Shown: positions 25,447-34,901, counted from the first letter of the stretch. The stretch is DNA of 64,000 bases from Bacillota bacterium (GCA_021820485.1 JAKADO010000002.1:1-64000), one strand, 5' to 3'. The notes: generated by a model from the sequence alone, not told the origin. Made by a program: numbers and translations.

Positions 25447-26506
25447 TCGCGTCCTCTTAATGCTCCTTTATTGGATAGGCGTCTCAGCGCTTGCGCTCGC
25501 CTCCGGCCTGCCCGCATTCATGGCCGCCCTGTTCGCCTTGGCGGGTGCGGCGGCCCTCGCCATCCCAAAACCGGGAGTGCGATACATCGTGGAATGCTTG
25601 TTGGTGGTCGCGGCAGCCCTCACTCTGCATACCCTTTGGGGCACGGCGCTCGAAGCGGCAATGGCGGCCGCCGCATTAGGCGTGGCACGCGCCAAGCGCC
25701 CGTCGCCTGACCGAGTGGTCACGCTGAGTTTAATCATGGGCGTCATTGCCGTGTTTTTGGATCGACCGACCGCCTGGATCTTTGTTCCCATAAGCCTCCT
25801 CAGCATTTGGGTTCTTGTCACCGCCCCCGATGCCAATCGAGCGACCGAGCGGCATCGTACCCGACTGGCACTGACTCTCGGATTAATTGCAGGCGGCGGT
25901 GCGATCCTGGTCGGTCTCATTCTCCATGTCCTGCCGTGGCAGTTCTTGGTGGCGGGCGTCTTCAGCGCCATCGCCTATCCCTTCATTGCCCTCCTGAGCC
26001 GCATCGTGCCGCATCCTCACCGGTTCCGAACCCTCAACCACCCTCCTGTGCCCTTCGCCAAGCACCACCCGCCCTCGGCGCTTTCGCAACACGCGCCAGC
26101 CGCTGTGACGATCACCTTTGTGGTGCTGTCGGCGGCGTTTTTGGCGCTCATCATCTACTTAGGCTACCGATATTGGACCCGGGAAGACACCACCGTCATC
26201 GACGAGACTGGTGAGCCCGGCATTGTGCGAGAAACGCTTTCCGCTGAGGAATCCAAGAATCCGTGGCGTCGGTCCCGCCAACACCTTACGCCGGTGCGTC
26301 GTCTGGTTCACGTGCGACAACGCCAAAGCGCACGCCTGAAGAAGGGCCGCCGGACCTCGGAAACATTTCGCGAATGGGTCCAGCGAACGTCCCCAAACAC
26401 GGACGCCAGAGATGTTGTTGGAACCTACGATGCCGTGCGCTACGGCGACGAACCGGATACTGACGACAAGCGCCGCAGGATGGAGGAAAGCTGGCCGAGA
26501 ACATGA
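25439..26506 (+). CDS. polytopic membrane protein with DUF4129-like tail (TgpA-like, no transglutaminase core)
   Basis: 355 residues, ATG at 25439 overlapping the DUF58 stop by 8 bases. About six hydrophobic segments fill residues 1-185, and a further helix (ITFVVLSAAFLALIIYLGYRYW) precedes a basic cytosolic tail. The tail ends EWVQRTSPNTDARDVVGTYDAVRYGDE, the pattern of the C-terminal DUF4129 of TgpA proteins. In the usual MoxR-DUF58-TgpA operon a transglutaminase domain with a Cys-His-Asp triad lies between the helices and DUF4129. Here it is missing; the linker is only about 60 residues. Assignment rests mainly on operon position and the tail. Confidence 0.7.
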   Translation: MRNRVLLMLLYWIGVSALALASGLPAFMAALFALAGAAALAIPKPGVRYIVECLLVVAAALTLHTLWGTALEAAMAAAALGVARAKRPSPDRVVTLSLIMGVIAVFLDRPTAWIFVPISLLSIWVLVTAPDANRATERHRTRLALTLGLIAGGGAILVGLILHVLPWQFLVAGVFSAIAYPFIALLSRIVPHPHRFRTLNHPPVPFAKHHPPSALSQHAPAAVTITFVVLSAAFLALIIYLGYRYWTREDTTVIDETGEPGIVRETLSAEESKNPWRRSRQHLTPVRRLVHVRQRQSARLKKGRRTSETFREWVQRTSPNTDARDVVGTYDAVRYGDEPDTDDKRRRMEESWPRT

Positions 26507-26544
26507 AAAGCCAGGGCCACTCATAGAGTTACCGGAGGTGCTCT

Positions 26545-27570
26545 ATGATTCCCTGGCTGAAACGGATCATCGTCTATACCCTGGAAAACCACTCCTTTGA
26601 CCAGCTTCTGGGGCAGTATCCCGGGGCGGATGGCCTGCCGCCTGATGTTTCGCTGCCCGGTCCGCAGGGCCAAACCGTGTCCCCATTTCCGCTGCGGTGG
26701 TACTCGCCTGCCCAGTTGGCCAATCCCAACCATAGTTGGGAAGCTGTGCACGAGGAATGGAACCATGGCGCCATGGATGGCTTCGCGATTGCAGACGGCC
26801 CAGACGCGATGGGATATTACCCGCCTGAGCGGGTCGCCGGTTTCCTAGAGTTGGCGCGTCAGGGTCGTGTCCTCGATCACTACTTCAGCAGCTTGCTTGG
26901 ACCGACCTTCCCGAACCGCCTCTACCTCATCAGCGGAGGGAGCCAAGGCCTGACCGAAAATCCTCCGCTCTTCTCCTCCGATACGTTTGACGAGCCAACG
27001 GTCTTTGACCAGTTGTCCGGCATCAACATTGACTGGCGGTATTACATCGGAAATTTTCGGCCGGGGTGCCAATTTGTCGCCAAGCAGGCTTTATTCTGTC
27101 CGCTTTTATGGTTTCCCCGGTTCCAACAGGAGGGTTTGAAGCGGCATCTTGTGCCGCTGTGGCAATTCTTTCACGACGTCGCACACGCCGCACTCCCACG
27201 CGTCAGTTTTTTAGCCCCAACACTGTGGGGGAGCGGTCATCCACCGATTCCCATCGGCGCAAGCCTCGAGACATGTCAAGCGGTGTATCATGCCCTGAAG
27301 ACCGCGCCAGGATGGGACGAGACCATCCTCATCATCAATTTTGACGAAGCAGGAGGATTCTACGACCATATCAGCCCACCCGTGGTCGATGCCTACGGAC
27401 TCGGCATCCGCGTCCCCTGCCTCATACTCGGAGGACGCATGACACCGGGGGTCGTTCACGACGTCTTTGATCACACATCGGTCTTGCGGATGATCGAGGA
27501 GCAATTTCAACTGCCGCTATTAGGAGAACGCACAGCAATGATGGCCTCCTTGGAATCAGCCTTGCTTTAG
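26545..27570 (+). CDS. phosphoesterase (phospholipase C / acid phosphatase superfamily)
   Basis: A 341-residue hydrolase of the PF04185 family. The hallmark ENHSFDQLLGQYPG is at residues 14-27, with PNHSWEAVHEEWN, GPTFPNRLYLISG and the second metal segment INFDEAGGFYDHISPP near residue 260. Known members hydrolyse phosphate mono- or diesters and are usually exported by Tat. This one begins MIPWLKRIIVYTLENHSFD with no signal peptide, so it is predicted to stay in the cytosol. GGAGG precedes the ATG. Convergent with the thioredoxin-like gene, overlapping it by 15 bases. Confidence 0.88.
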   Translation: MIPWLKRIIVYTLENHSFDQLLGQYPGADGLPPDVSLPGPQGQTVSPFPLRWYSPAQLANPNHSWEAVHEEWNHGAMDGFAIADGPDAMGYYPPERVAGFLELARQGRVLDHYFSSLLGPTFPNRLYLISGGSQGLTENPPLFSSDTFDEPTVFDQLSGINIDWRYYIGNFRPGCQFVAKQALFCPLLWFPRFQQEGLKRHLVPLWQFFHDVAHAALPRVSFLAPTLWGSGHPPIPIGASLETCQAVYHALKTAPGWDETILIINFDEAGGFYDHISPPVVDAYGLGIRVPCLILGGRMTPGVVHDVFDHTSVLRMIEEQFQLPLLGERTAMMASLESALL

Positions 27571-28230
27571 CAAGGACTTCACCAAACTCTGGGCGCTTGA
27601 TTGCGTCAACGCGCCATTGACCCGCTCAACCAACTGTCCTTTCTGGTTCACGAAAAGCACTGTGGGAAAGTCTTGGACACTCCAATACTGCATGCCGGTG
27701 GGGTCGACGTAGACATTGACGTTGGAATATTGGAGACCAAACTGTCGGACATAGGCACTCATGGTCGTTCGCATACCCGCGACACCGACCTTGGGCCCTG
27801 GGTTGTCATGTCCCGTAAACGCCGGGCTTTCAGGTCCGGGGTTGCCAATGCCGCTGTAGGGGGACACATCGATAATGTCCAACTGCAGGCCCGGCGTGTG
27901 AATAATGGTCGGCCAGACATACTTGTCGTCATAGGCGCAATATAGGCACCAACTGGCCATGAGCATCACCACAGTTAGGCGGGAACCGCGCTTCAGATGA
28001 GTCAAGGAGCCTGTTTTCAGTGCATAGGCGCGATAGCCCGCAGGAAACCTGGTTGCCGGCGCCTTGTGGTGGATGCCAGGCACCGGATTGGTGGCGTTAT
28101 TGGATGGTGTATTCCCGATGCCTGCATACCCAGCTACCAATACCGCAGCCGCCAACACGCCCACCAGAACCCACACCCACGCGGCGGGGCCAGTCCGGCG
28201 CCTGCCCTTCGGGGACTTCTTCGCCACCAC
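27556..28230 (-). CDS. membrane-anchored thioredoxin-like protein
   Basis: About 224 residues, taken from GTG 28230 because AAAGGG lies a few bases upstream; the frame opens at 28296. After a basic N terminus (KKSPKGRRRTG) one membrane helix (WVWVLVGVLAAAVLVAGYAGI) anchors an outward-facing domain. The redox site is MASWCLYCAYDDK, a CLYC form of the CxxC motif after the usual Trp, and the cis-proline region is DFPTVLFVNQKGQLV. This fits the TlpA/ResA-like group that reduces or forms disulfides outside the membrane, for example in cytochrome maturation. Partner unknown. Confidence 0.75.
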   Translation of the reverse strand: MVAKKSPKGRRRTGPAAWVWVLVGVLAAAVLVAGYAGIGNTPSNNATNPVPGIHHKAPATRFPAGYRAYALKTGSLTHLKRGSRLTVVMLMASWCLYCAYDDKYVWPTIIHTPGLQLDIIDVSPYSGIGNPGPESPAFTGHDNPGPKVGVAGMRTTMSAYVRQFGLQYSNVNVYVDPTGMQYWSVQDFPTVLFVNQKGQLVERVNGALTQSSAQSLVKSLLKQG

Positions 28231-28308
28231 ACCCACCCTTTGCCTGAAAGATGATTGCTTCGTGAAATGAGTGTAGCATAGAACGGGAAACGGCATGGGA
28301 GGTCCATC

Positions 28309-29475
28309 ATGACATCTACCGTCACCATCGTGGGCGGCGGCATTGGCGGACTCGCGGTGGCGGCCGCGTTGTCCAGCAAGGGCGCGCCTATTGAAGTGCT
28401 CGAAGGCCGTTTCGTGATCTCGGCACCAGGCGGTGCCGCGTTGGCCATGGCGCCCAACGCCATGTGGGTGCTGCGCCGGCTCGGGATGGCCGACGAAGTT
28501 CAGAATGCGGCATCCCGCATCACTCGATATGAATTCCGCGATGGCCGAGGGCGCGTCCTGAATGCGGTGGACATGCGGCCTCTTTCAAGCCCTTGGGGAG
28601 AATCGGCCTGGTGCGTGCCGCGTGGACACATCCTAAGCGTGCTCAAAGCGCATCTGGATCCTGAAATCATCACGTCGTCGGCGGCCGTAGATTCCGTGGC
28701 AGTGGACACAGGCCGTTTTGCCATCCATTTGGCGGATGGCGTCACCAAGACGGCCTCCGCGCTTATTGGGTGCGACGGCGCACACTCCGTCGTGCGCCAG
28801 TGCCTTTGGCCTGCAGCAAGCGATCGCATCTACCAAGGCTTTGTGGCTGCGCGAGGCACGCTGCACTGGACAGTGCCCGCCTCCCAACAGGAGACGGTGG
28901 TGCAAATGTGGGGGCCGGGCGGAGAGTTTGGCTATGCGCCCATGGGTCCAGGTGAAGTGTATTGGTTTGCCACGATGGCTTGGCCATCGGCGGATGCGGC
29001 GCTCCCCACACGCGACACGCTCTTGTCGCACTTCGCCCAGTGGAGTGAGCCGGCCGCGTCGCTTATTGCCGCCACACCCGCGGAACAGCTGTTACTCCAC
29101 CCCATTTATGATCGGCTCTCACCATTTGCTCCTCGTCCGGATGCCGTCACTCTGGTGGGCGATGCGGCCCACCTCATGACCCCGAACACCGGCCAAGGCG
29201 CGTGTCAGGCGCTCTTGGACGCCTGGGTGCTGGCTCAGCAGTGGCCGCTGAATGACGCATCAATCCCGGCGGCTTTGGCCGCCTACCGCCGCATCCGTCT
29301 CCCCCACGCACTCCGCGTGGCCCGTTGGTCCCGGACTCTGGGGCGGGCCATTCACCGCTCCGGGAACGGATATCGATGGTTCCGCGATGCCCTGGTAGCC
29401 CGCACACCGGAGTCCACGCTGCGCGCCGGCATGGCCGGTGTTCTCGGCACTCCGGAATCGCTGCACCTTAGATGA
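28309..29475 (+). CDS. FAD-dependent monooxygenase (PHBH/UbiH-type)
   Basis: Flavoprotein hydroxylase of 388 residues. The FAD-binding motif VTIVGGGIGGLAVAAAL starts at residue 4, the DG motif is LIGCDGAHSVVRQ near residue 150, and the GD motif is LVGDAAHLMTPNTGQGACQALLDAW near 280. Such enzymes hydroxylate aromatic or other ring compounds with NAD(P)H; the substrate cannot be told. The ATG follows GGGAGG. Its stop touches the broken gene on the other strand. Confidence 0.9.
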   Translation: MTSTVTIVGGGIGGLAVAAALSSKGAPIEVLEGRFVISAPGGAALAMAPNAMWVLRRLGMADEVQNAASRITRYEFRDGRGRVLNAVDMRPLSSPWGESAWCVPRGHILSVLKAHLDPEIITSSAAVDSVAVDTGRFAIHLADGVTKTASALIGCDGAHSVVRQCLWPAASDRIYQGFVAARGTLHWTVPASQQETVVQMWGPGGEFGYAPMGPGEVYWFATMAWPSADAALPTRDTLLSHFAQWSEPAASLIAATPAEQLLLHPIYDRLSPFAPRPDAVTLVGDAAHLMTPNTGQGACQALLDAWVLAQQWPLNDASIPAALAAYRRIRLPHALRVARWSRTLGRAIHRSGNGYRWFRDALVARTPESTLRAGMAGVLGTPESLHLR

Positions 29476-30864
29476 CTATTCTCCGCTTTGCGCCAGAGCG
29501 GACCAGAAGCTCGTGGCTTGATACCCCAACCGCCATACGCGAATTCCCGCCAAATGCGCACTGTTGGCCACCCCCATCAGTTGGGTGGCCGCCTGGGTGT
29601 TTTCATCCCACGACGCGATATTGCCGATCTGCTCTTGGTCAATGACGGCCGCCAGCCGAGCCTCGGTGGCCGCATCATAAGTCCCAAGGGTGCTGCCAAG
29701 AACCCCAAAGTCTTGTTGGAAGGCCTGAACCGCAGCTTCTGTACTCAAGCCGTATCCCCCATCGGCGACGGAGCCATCGGCTGGATTCCGTGGGCGACGT
29801 CGGATCGTAGGAGAATCGTGGTGAGGAGGAACTGAAGATTTTGCACTGCCGGGTTGAAAATTGCAGGCGCATAGCTCAACGGCGCAGGTGGAGCCGTGGC
29901 CAACGGGCCTGTGGAAATCTCCAACGCCCCTTCCGCAGGGTCAAAGACCGACTGCCCCGGCTGGTTGGCCAGATTGGCCTCAATGGTACGGTCCGGAATC
30001 GCCAGTCCGCCCTGATACCCACTGTTGGTATAGGTCCAGCTTTGGCCATGATGCGAAAGGCCCAACACTAATTGGTTTCCCGAGACAGACTTTAATGCTT
30101 CTTGCACGGCACTCTGCACCCAGGGAAGCCCGGCGGTTGGGCCGGGGTTTGGAGCTGCCTGGGGTAGTTCCGGTCAGGGAAAAATTGCCGTAGCCCACCG
30201 TCACGGGCCTCACCGTCACCGCCCCCGAGGCTGTCACGGCATCCAAGCCATTGTTGGGAGCGTTCAAGTCCTTGGCATAGACAATAAGATGATACGTTCC
30301 CGCGGTCGACGGTCGCCATGCGAAGGAAGGGTCGGCTGTATAGGCTCCACTGGAGAGCCCTTGGCCGCTGGGGGTTTCCCACCAGAGTTGATACACCGGA
30401 TTGATGAGTTGCTGGGCTTTGGCCGTTAGAGTCCATTGTTCGCCCGCCAAGGCGCTGGAGGGGGAGGAGCGGCTGACCGCGCTGTCGACATTTAGGAAAT
30501 CAACCGCTGCTTTCGCCTTTTGATATTGATGATCTTGAACCTCGGTGGGCGTCAATGCGTCCACGACCACCTCAAATGGCACGTTCACGGGTCCCAACGC
30601 GATGGTGGCATTGGCGCTGTAATTTTGCCACAGCTTCCAGCCCTGCGGGAAATCCACCCAGACTTGGTACCAGACTGGTCCACTCGTCGAGCGGCTCGCC
30701 GCCTTCAGACTGACATTGGTGCCGGAGGCAACCACCCCGCTGGGGCCGGAGAGCGTGACACTAAGGACCACTGGTTCACTGGCGGCGTCGGCCTGTGCCC
30801 AAGCCAGCGGTCAGAGCAGAAGGACAATGCTGGCGAGCCCAGCAAGGCGCATTGAATCATGCAT
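29476..30864 (-). pseudogene. broken exported cell-wall-type protein (repeat domains, GH18-like and peptidoglycan-binding pieces)
   Basis: Three frames on the minus strand piece together one secreted protein. The 5' end encodes a signal peptide, MRLAGLASIVLLL-stop-PLAWAQA: an in-frame TGA at 30811-30813 cuts it. About 190 residues of two tandem beta-type repeats follow (WYQVWVDFPQGW; YQLWWETPSGQG). A frameshift near a CCCC run (about 30165) leads to LVLGLSHHGQSWTYTNSGYQ, like the end of a GH18 barrel. A second shift before 29750 leads to GYGLSTEAAVQAFQQDFG, a peptidoglycan-binding-type helix, and ends IRVWRLGYQATSFW. The front half of any GH18 barrel is absent. With three lesions plus a deletion, loss of function is likely. 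Confidence 0.7.
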
Positions 30865-30927
30865 CAATGGGATCATCTCATTTCCTTGGATAATGATCCC
30901 ATTCTATCGAATGGCTGCGATTTTGGA

Positions 30928-32070
30928 CTAGATATTGTCCGCCCGTGCAGATTGATGTTTTCGGCGGCTCCCCCTTATCGCGGCGAGTCCCAAAAGCAGC
31001 AAAGGGAACCCCAACCCCAAGCTGGGAAAAATCCATTGGTTGAGCAGCTGTACTTCGCGAAACAGCACGTCTTGAGTCGCGGCAACGACGGTCGAAAGTC
31101 CATAGGCCGCAATTGCCAATCCTGCCAATATCCAGTGGTCCTGATCGAAATGGAAGAGCCGCTTGAGGAGAAGCGAGCTGGCCTTCAGATTCATAACCAC
31201 GAGTATCCAATAGCCGTGGACCCAAAGGACCACCGCAAACACGTCCAGACGCTGAATGTCACGCCCCACTTGGATCAAACGGAGTTGCGCAAACGAGGGC
31301 CATGCCAACTGCTTGGCGAGTGCCCCAAATTGCAAAACCGGTCCCACATTGTGCCCCATCGCCATCAACCCAATCATACCCACGGCGGCTAGGAGGGCTC
31401 CTTTCAATTTCTGAAGACTCACCGTCGCTGGAGCGAATATAAGCACCATAGCCAATTGCGAATAGAGCCCCATCATCATAAGCCCCCCGGACACCACGGG
31501 CACCCAGCCATGGGCCAAAATCGGCAAGATGCGCTGCATCCGCTGTTGTCCCATCAACAGCATCGAGAGAATCATGCCGGCCGGGACATCGACATAGAAC
31601 AGCAGCAATTGATTCACCCGGGCCACCACCTGAATCCCCAGGATGCCGCCGTAAACGGCCAAGGCAAAGAGGGGCACCACAAACATGGGTGGAGGCGTGG
31701 TGGGAAAAATTATGGCCGAGAGTGAGGTGAAGGTCCGTCCCGCAATCGCCGCATAGACTGTCATCAGCACCACGAACGCCACTAGGAACGGCCACCGCAG
31801 CGGGCCAAGCAATTGTGCCGCAATGGTCTCAATGCCTTCCCGGGGGAAACGCGCCATCAGGGCCGACCAAATCACCACCGCCAAAGCTCCGAGCCCCATG
31901 CCCAATAGTACTGAAAGCCAGATGTCTCGACCGACGATCGGCGTCATGATGCTGTTGAATACCGTACTTTCCTGACCTGCGGCCATGGTTGTCAGGAGAA
32001 AAGCCAACTCCCAGTGTCCTATCTTCAGGGGCACCCGGTGCTTCGCCCGTTTCGCGATTAATGTGCTCAT
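30928..32070 (-). CDS. gerB: spore germination permease, GerB type
   Basis: Inner-membrane B subunit of a germinant receptor, in the endospore germination permease branch of the APC superfamily. 380 residues with about ten hydrophobic segments (for example WPFLVAFVVLMTVYAAIAG, IILGMG-like early helices, and WIFPSLGLGFPLLLLGL at the end). The start at 32070 (MSTLIAKRAKHRV) overlaps the gerC stop by ATGA; a longer frame to 32487 is a shadow of gerC. It is the third gene of a gerA-gerC-gerB operon and would bind the amino-acid or sugar germinant. Confidence 0.92.
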   Translation of the reverse strand: MSTLIAKRAKHRVPLKIGHWELAFLLTTMAAGQESTVFNSIMTPIVGRDIWLSVLLGMGLGALAVVIWSALMARFPREGIETIAAQLLGPLRWPFLVAFVVLMTVYAAIAGRTFTSLSAIIFPTTPPPMFVVPLFALAVYGGILGIQVVARVNQLLLFYVDVPAGMILSMLLMGQQRMQRILPILAHGWVPVVSGGLMMMGLYSQLAMVLIFAPATVSLQKLKGALLAAVGMIGLMAMGHNVGPVLQFGALAKQLAWPSFAQLRLIQVGRDIQRLDVFAVVLWVHGYWILVVMNLKASSLLLKRLFHFDQDHWILAGLAIAAYGLSTVVAATQDVLFREVQLLNQWIFPSLGLGFPLLLLGLAAIRGSRRKHQSARADNI

Positions 32071-33215
32071 ACGCGTCCTTCGTCTCCTTGCACGATCGTG
32101 ACATGCGACGTGACCGAGACCGGCATGTGGGGGAAGCGAGACCGCCAATAGCCTGGCATGTCGTTCCATAGTTCTGGGGTTTGCCGGTATATCTGCTGCC
32201 CCCACCCAAAAATGTCGGCATCGTGCGCTTCGGCCCAGTCGACTGTCTGCATGGTCAGGCTCACCATCCGGCGATTGGCGGCCATGTTGAGGCCTGATAA
32301 ATTCGCGCAGAGCGGCCCTGCCACTTTGCCGGTCCCCGTCAGGCGGATATGAATCCCGCGCACCGTCCCGCGCTGTACCACCACGTGCGAGCGTGCACTG
32401 ACGGACGTCAGATAGATTGTCGTCTGACCGGCGCCTGCCGGGCACCCAGCGGCCACGTAGCCTTGGGAAAACCGGCCGGTGATCCATAAGTAAGCCATGG
32501 CGTCATGGCTAGGAAGCGATCCGCGTGCCCTGCCATCGGGCCCAATCACCAAACTCTGATCCATGCGGAACTGGGGGTTCATCTTGCTTTCCGGCTTCTT
32601 CTCCAGGCTCAAGAGAACCATGGATCGTCCATGTTCCGTATCCCAGCGCATGACGTCATAGAGACGCGGCGCCCAGCCTTGCGAAAGATCGTGATGGAGG
32701 TAGCGGTCCTGATTTCGAATCTCTTGGGCTACGGTGATTTCCATTCCCGAGGTGTCACTCTCCAGCGCTGACTGCGCCGAGCCGGGCACCGCCAAGACAC
32801 GCGCAGTGCTACGGAACTGCGGATAGTGAAGAAACGTCCCAAACAGCGGCCCCAGTCCCTGCTGAAGGGCCCCGGTACCCAAAAGCAGGACTTGGGTCGA
32901 TGCCCAGAAGACGTGACGGCTCGAGGATGCCGACACGTCAGCGAGTGCCTCGCCCAGCGTCTTGCCGGCCCCCTCCAAGAATACGCTGGAGCTATGGTTC
33001 GACCCCCCCGTAGCGGTCGGCGAGCTTTGGGCCGGCGCCGGCACGGCCATCGTGTTGAAGACTTCGGCCACAACATGATATTGCCCACGGTTGTAGTCCA
33101 CTGCCAACGCATCAACAATTGCCAACTGATTCATCTGGAAGTTGTCCCAACACCCTGTCAAGAAAATTGGCAGCAGCAGGAGCGCCCCCCAGCGCTCAAG
33201 GCCACGAGCCGTCAT
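32067..33215 (-). CDS. gerC: spore germination lipoprotein, Ger(x)C type
   Basis: C subunit of the germinant receptor, 382 residues from the ATG at 33215 (overlap ATGA with gerA). A signal peptide with lipobox FLTGC (WGALLLLPIFLTGCWDNFQMNQLAIVDALAVD) gives a lipidated Cys; the CWD..E/Q...l.iv..laiD start is typical of the family. The mature body shows VAEVFNTM, GKTLGEALADVSASSSRHVFWASTQVLLLG and a C-terminal WAEAHDADIFGWGQQIYRQ, all standard Ger(x)C features. It lies between gerA and gerB rather than last. Confidence 0.93.
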   Translation of the reverse strand: MTARGLERWGALLLLPIFLTGCWDNFQMNQLAIVDALAVDYNRGQYHVVAEVFNTMAVPAPAQSSPTATGGSNHSSSVFLEGAGKTLGEALADVSASSSRHVFWASTQVLLLGTGALQQGLGPLFGTFLHYPQFRSTARVLAVPGSAQSALESDTSGMEITVAQEIRNQDRYLHHDLSQGWAPRLYDVMRWDTEHGRSMVLLSLEKKPESKMNPQFRMDQSLVIGPDGRARGSLPSHDAMAYLWITGRFSQGYVAAGCPAGAGQTTIYLTSVSARSHVVVQRGTVRGIHIRLTGTGKVAGPLCANLSGLNMAANRRMVSLTMQTVDWAEAHDADIFGWGQQIYRQTPELWNDMPGYWRSRFPHMPVSVTSHVTIVQGDEGRV

Positions 33216-34789
33216 GAGGACCGCGGCCCCTGGCGCATCACGTCGGTATAGCCGGTTTGTGCCGGTCGGGTGGTTTGCCGAAACCAAGGGAGCCTGATGA
33301 TGAAGTCCTTAAAATCGGTGGGGCGTATTGGCGCTGCCGGCGACAGGTAGGCGACGCCGAAGGATTCCAGCGACGCCAAATGCAAGGCCAGCCCAATGGT
33401 GACAAACAAAATGCCGTAGACGCCCAAGATGGCCCCACCCAATATCACCGGGTAGGTGGCAAAGCGCACGGCCTGCACCAGCTCCGGGTTGGGAATGGCG
33501 AGCACGGCAATCACAATCCCGGCTACCACAATAATGATCGGGGATGAAATGATTCCCGCTCGAACCGCCGCTTGCCCCACCACCAAGGTGCCGCCGATGG
33601 TGAGCGCGCTCCCGATGCCCGTCGGAACGCGTGCTCCCGCCTCACGAATAATATCAAACAGCACCATCAGCAACAGCACTTCGCCCACCGCCGGCAAGGG
33701 TACGTCTGAGCGGGCCGCTGCCATGGTGATGAGGAGCGGTGTGGGAATCGCTTCCTGGTGGTAAGTGGTCAACGCCACATATAGGCCGGGCGTCAAGAGA
33801 CTCGCGGTGAGGGCAATGTAGCGCACGATGCGCAGGAAGGTTGCCACCATCCAATTCTGATAATAATCCGCTGCCGAAGTCATCATCATCGGCAACGTCG
33901 CAGGAGCCACAATGGCCAACGGACTCCCATCGACAATGATGGCGACCCGACCTTCCAGAAGTCCGGCCGCGACGCGATCCGGCCTCTCAGTCCGCAGCAC
34001 GGTCGGAAAAATGGTCCACCGGTCCGACTTGACCAACTCGACCAGATAATTAGAATCAAGCACGCCGTCAATATTGATTTGGCAAAGCCGTGACTTCACC
34101 TCATCCACCAAGGCGCCATCGGTGACCCCATACAACGAGAGCAGATACACGGCGGTTCGCGTGTGGCGCCCCACTTGCATGCGATCGATCCAAAGCCTCG
34201 GGGTTTTAAGACGTTGCCTGACTAAGCTCAGGTTGGTCATGCCGTCCTCGATAAACCCTGCGTGGGGGCCCATGACCACCTGCTCTGACACCGGCCGGGT
34301 GATGCTCCGCTTGTTGATCTTGCCCACATTGATCGACACGGCGCCCGATGTGCCGTCCAAGAAAACGACGGCTCCACCACTCCAGATGCTGTCCAAGGCC
34401 CCTTTCACATTGTCGACTGCTTCCGCTCCACCCACGGGGGCAATGGTTTTGGCCACCTGCTCCAGCAAAGGCCGTCCCACCTCTGCTTGTGTCCAATTGA
34501 GGCCCGTGAGAGGCTCTACGATCCCGGCCACCATTAGTTCGTAGTTGACAAAATCTATCGCGAAGAGAATGGCGCCTTGCAGTCCACCGCGACATGCAAA
34601 CTTGGTAAATTGGAGGTCTGCGGCCTGGTGCGTCAGCCCCTGAATGACGGCCATATTGTTGGTGAGGTTGGCGCTAAGCGGTCGGCTCAACTGGTTCCGA
34701 AACAAGACTTCTTCGATCTCGTCGATCAGGTTGGCTGACCGAATGCGCAAATCCCGAAGCACATCCGGGTCTGTCACAATCCCTGTCAT
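33212..34789 (-). CDS. gerA: spore germination protein, GerA type
   Basis: A subunit of the germinant receptor, 525 residues. The N-terminal cytosolic domain includes DLRIRSANLIDEIEEVLFRNQ and the central FLDGTSGAVSINVGK, and the second half has membrane segments with the family stretch LPAVGEVLLLMVLFDIIREAGARVPTGIGSALTIGGTLVVGQAAVRAGIISSP in pattern. GGGGGTG precedes the ATG. Two striking inverted repeats lie upstream (separate entries). First gene of the ger operon; expression is expected in the forespore. Confidence 0.94.
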   Translation of the reverse strand: MTGIVTDPDVLRDLRIRSANLIDEIEEVLFRNQLSRPLSANLTNNMAVIQGLTHQAADLQFTKFACRGGLQGAILFAIDFVNYELMVAGIVEPLTGLNWTQAEVGRPLLEQVAKTIAPVGGAEAVDNVKGALDSIWSGGAVVFLDGTSGAVSINVGKINKRSITRPVSEQVVMGPHAGFIEDGMTNLSLVRQRLKTPRLWIDRMQVGRHTRTAVYLLSLYGVTDGALVDEVKSRLCQINIDGVLDSNYLVELVKSDRWTIFPTVLRTERPDRVAAGLLEGRVAIIVDGSPLAIVAPATLPMMMTSAADYYQNWMVATFLRIVRYIALTASLLTPGLYVALTTYHQEAIPTPLLITMAAARSDVPLPAVGEVLLLMVLFDIIREAGARVPTGIGSALTIGGTLVVGQAAVRAGIISSPIIIVVAGIVIAVLAIPNPELVQAVRFATYPVILGGAILGVYGILFVTIGLALHLASLESFGVAYLSPAAPIRPTDFKDFIIRLPWFRQTTRPAQTGYTDVMRQGPRSS

Positions 34790-34802
34790 GCGTCACCCCC
34801 GG

Positions 34803-34819
34803 ATCCCTATGATAGGGAT
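34803..34819. promoter_or_regulatory. perfect palindrome in the gerA leader
   Basis: ATCCCTAT-G-ATAGGGAT, 8-bp arms around one base, 14 bp upstream of the gerA start and just before its ribosome site. A 17-bp perfect palindrome is unlikely by chance and has operator geometry. Confidence 0.5.
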
Positions 34820-34864
34820 AGCGTTCCCAAACGAGTGACAAGCATGTGCACCGCACTCCCAAAA

Positions 34865-34901
34865 TTGGCAATGTTTCCTATGAATTGCAAACTATTGCCA
34901 A
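34865..34901. repeat. spaced inverted repeat upstream of the ger operon
   Basis: TTGGCAAT (34865-34872) and ATTGCCAA (34894-34901) with 21 bp between, 75-110 bp upstream of gerA. Could be a pair of half-sites for a dimeric regulator or a weak hairpin downstream of a promoter. No clear sigma-G sequence was found beside it. Confidence 0.45.
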
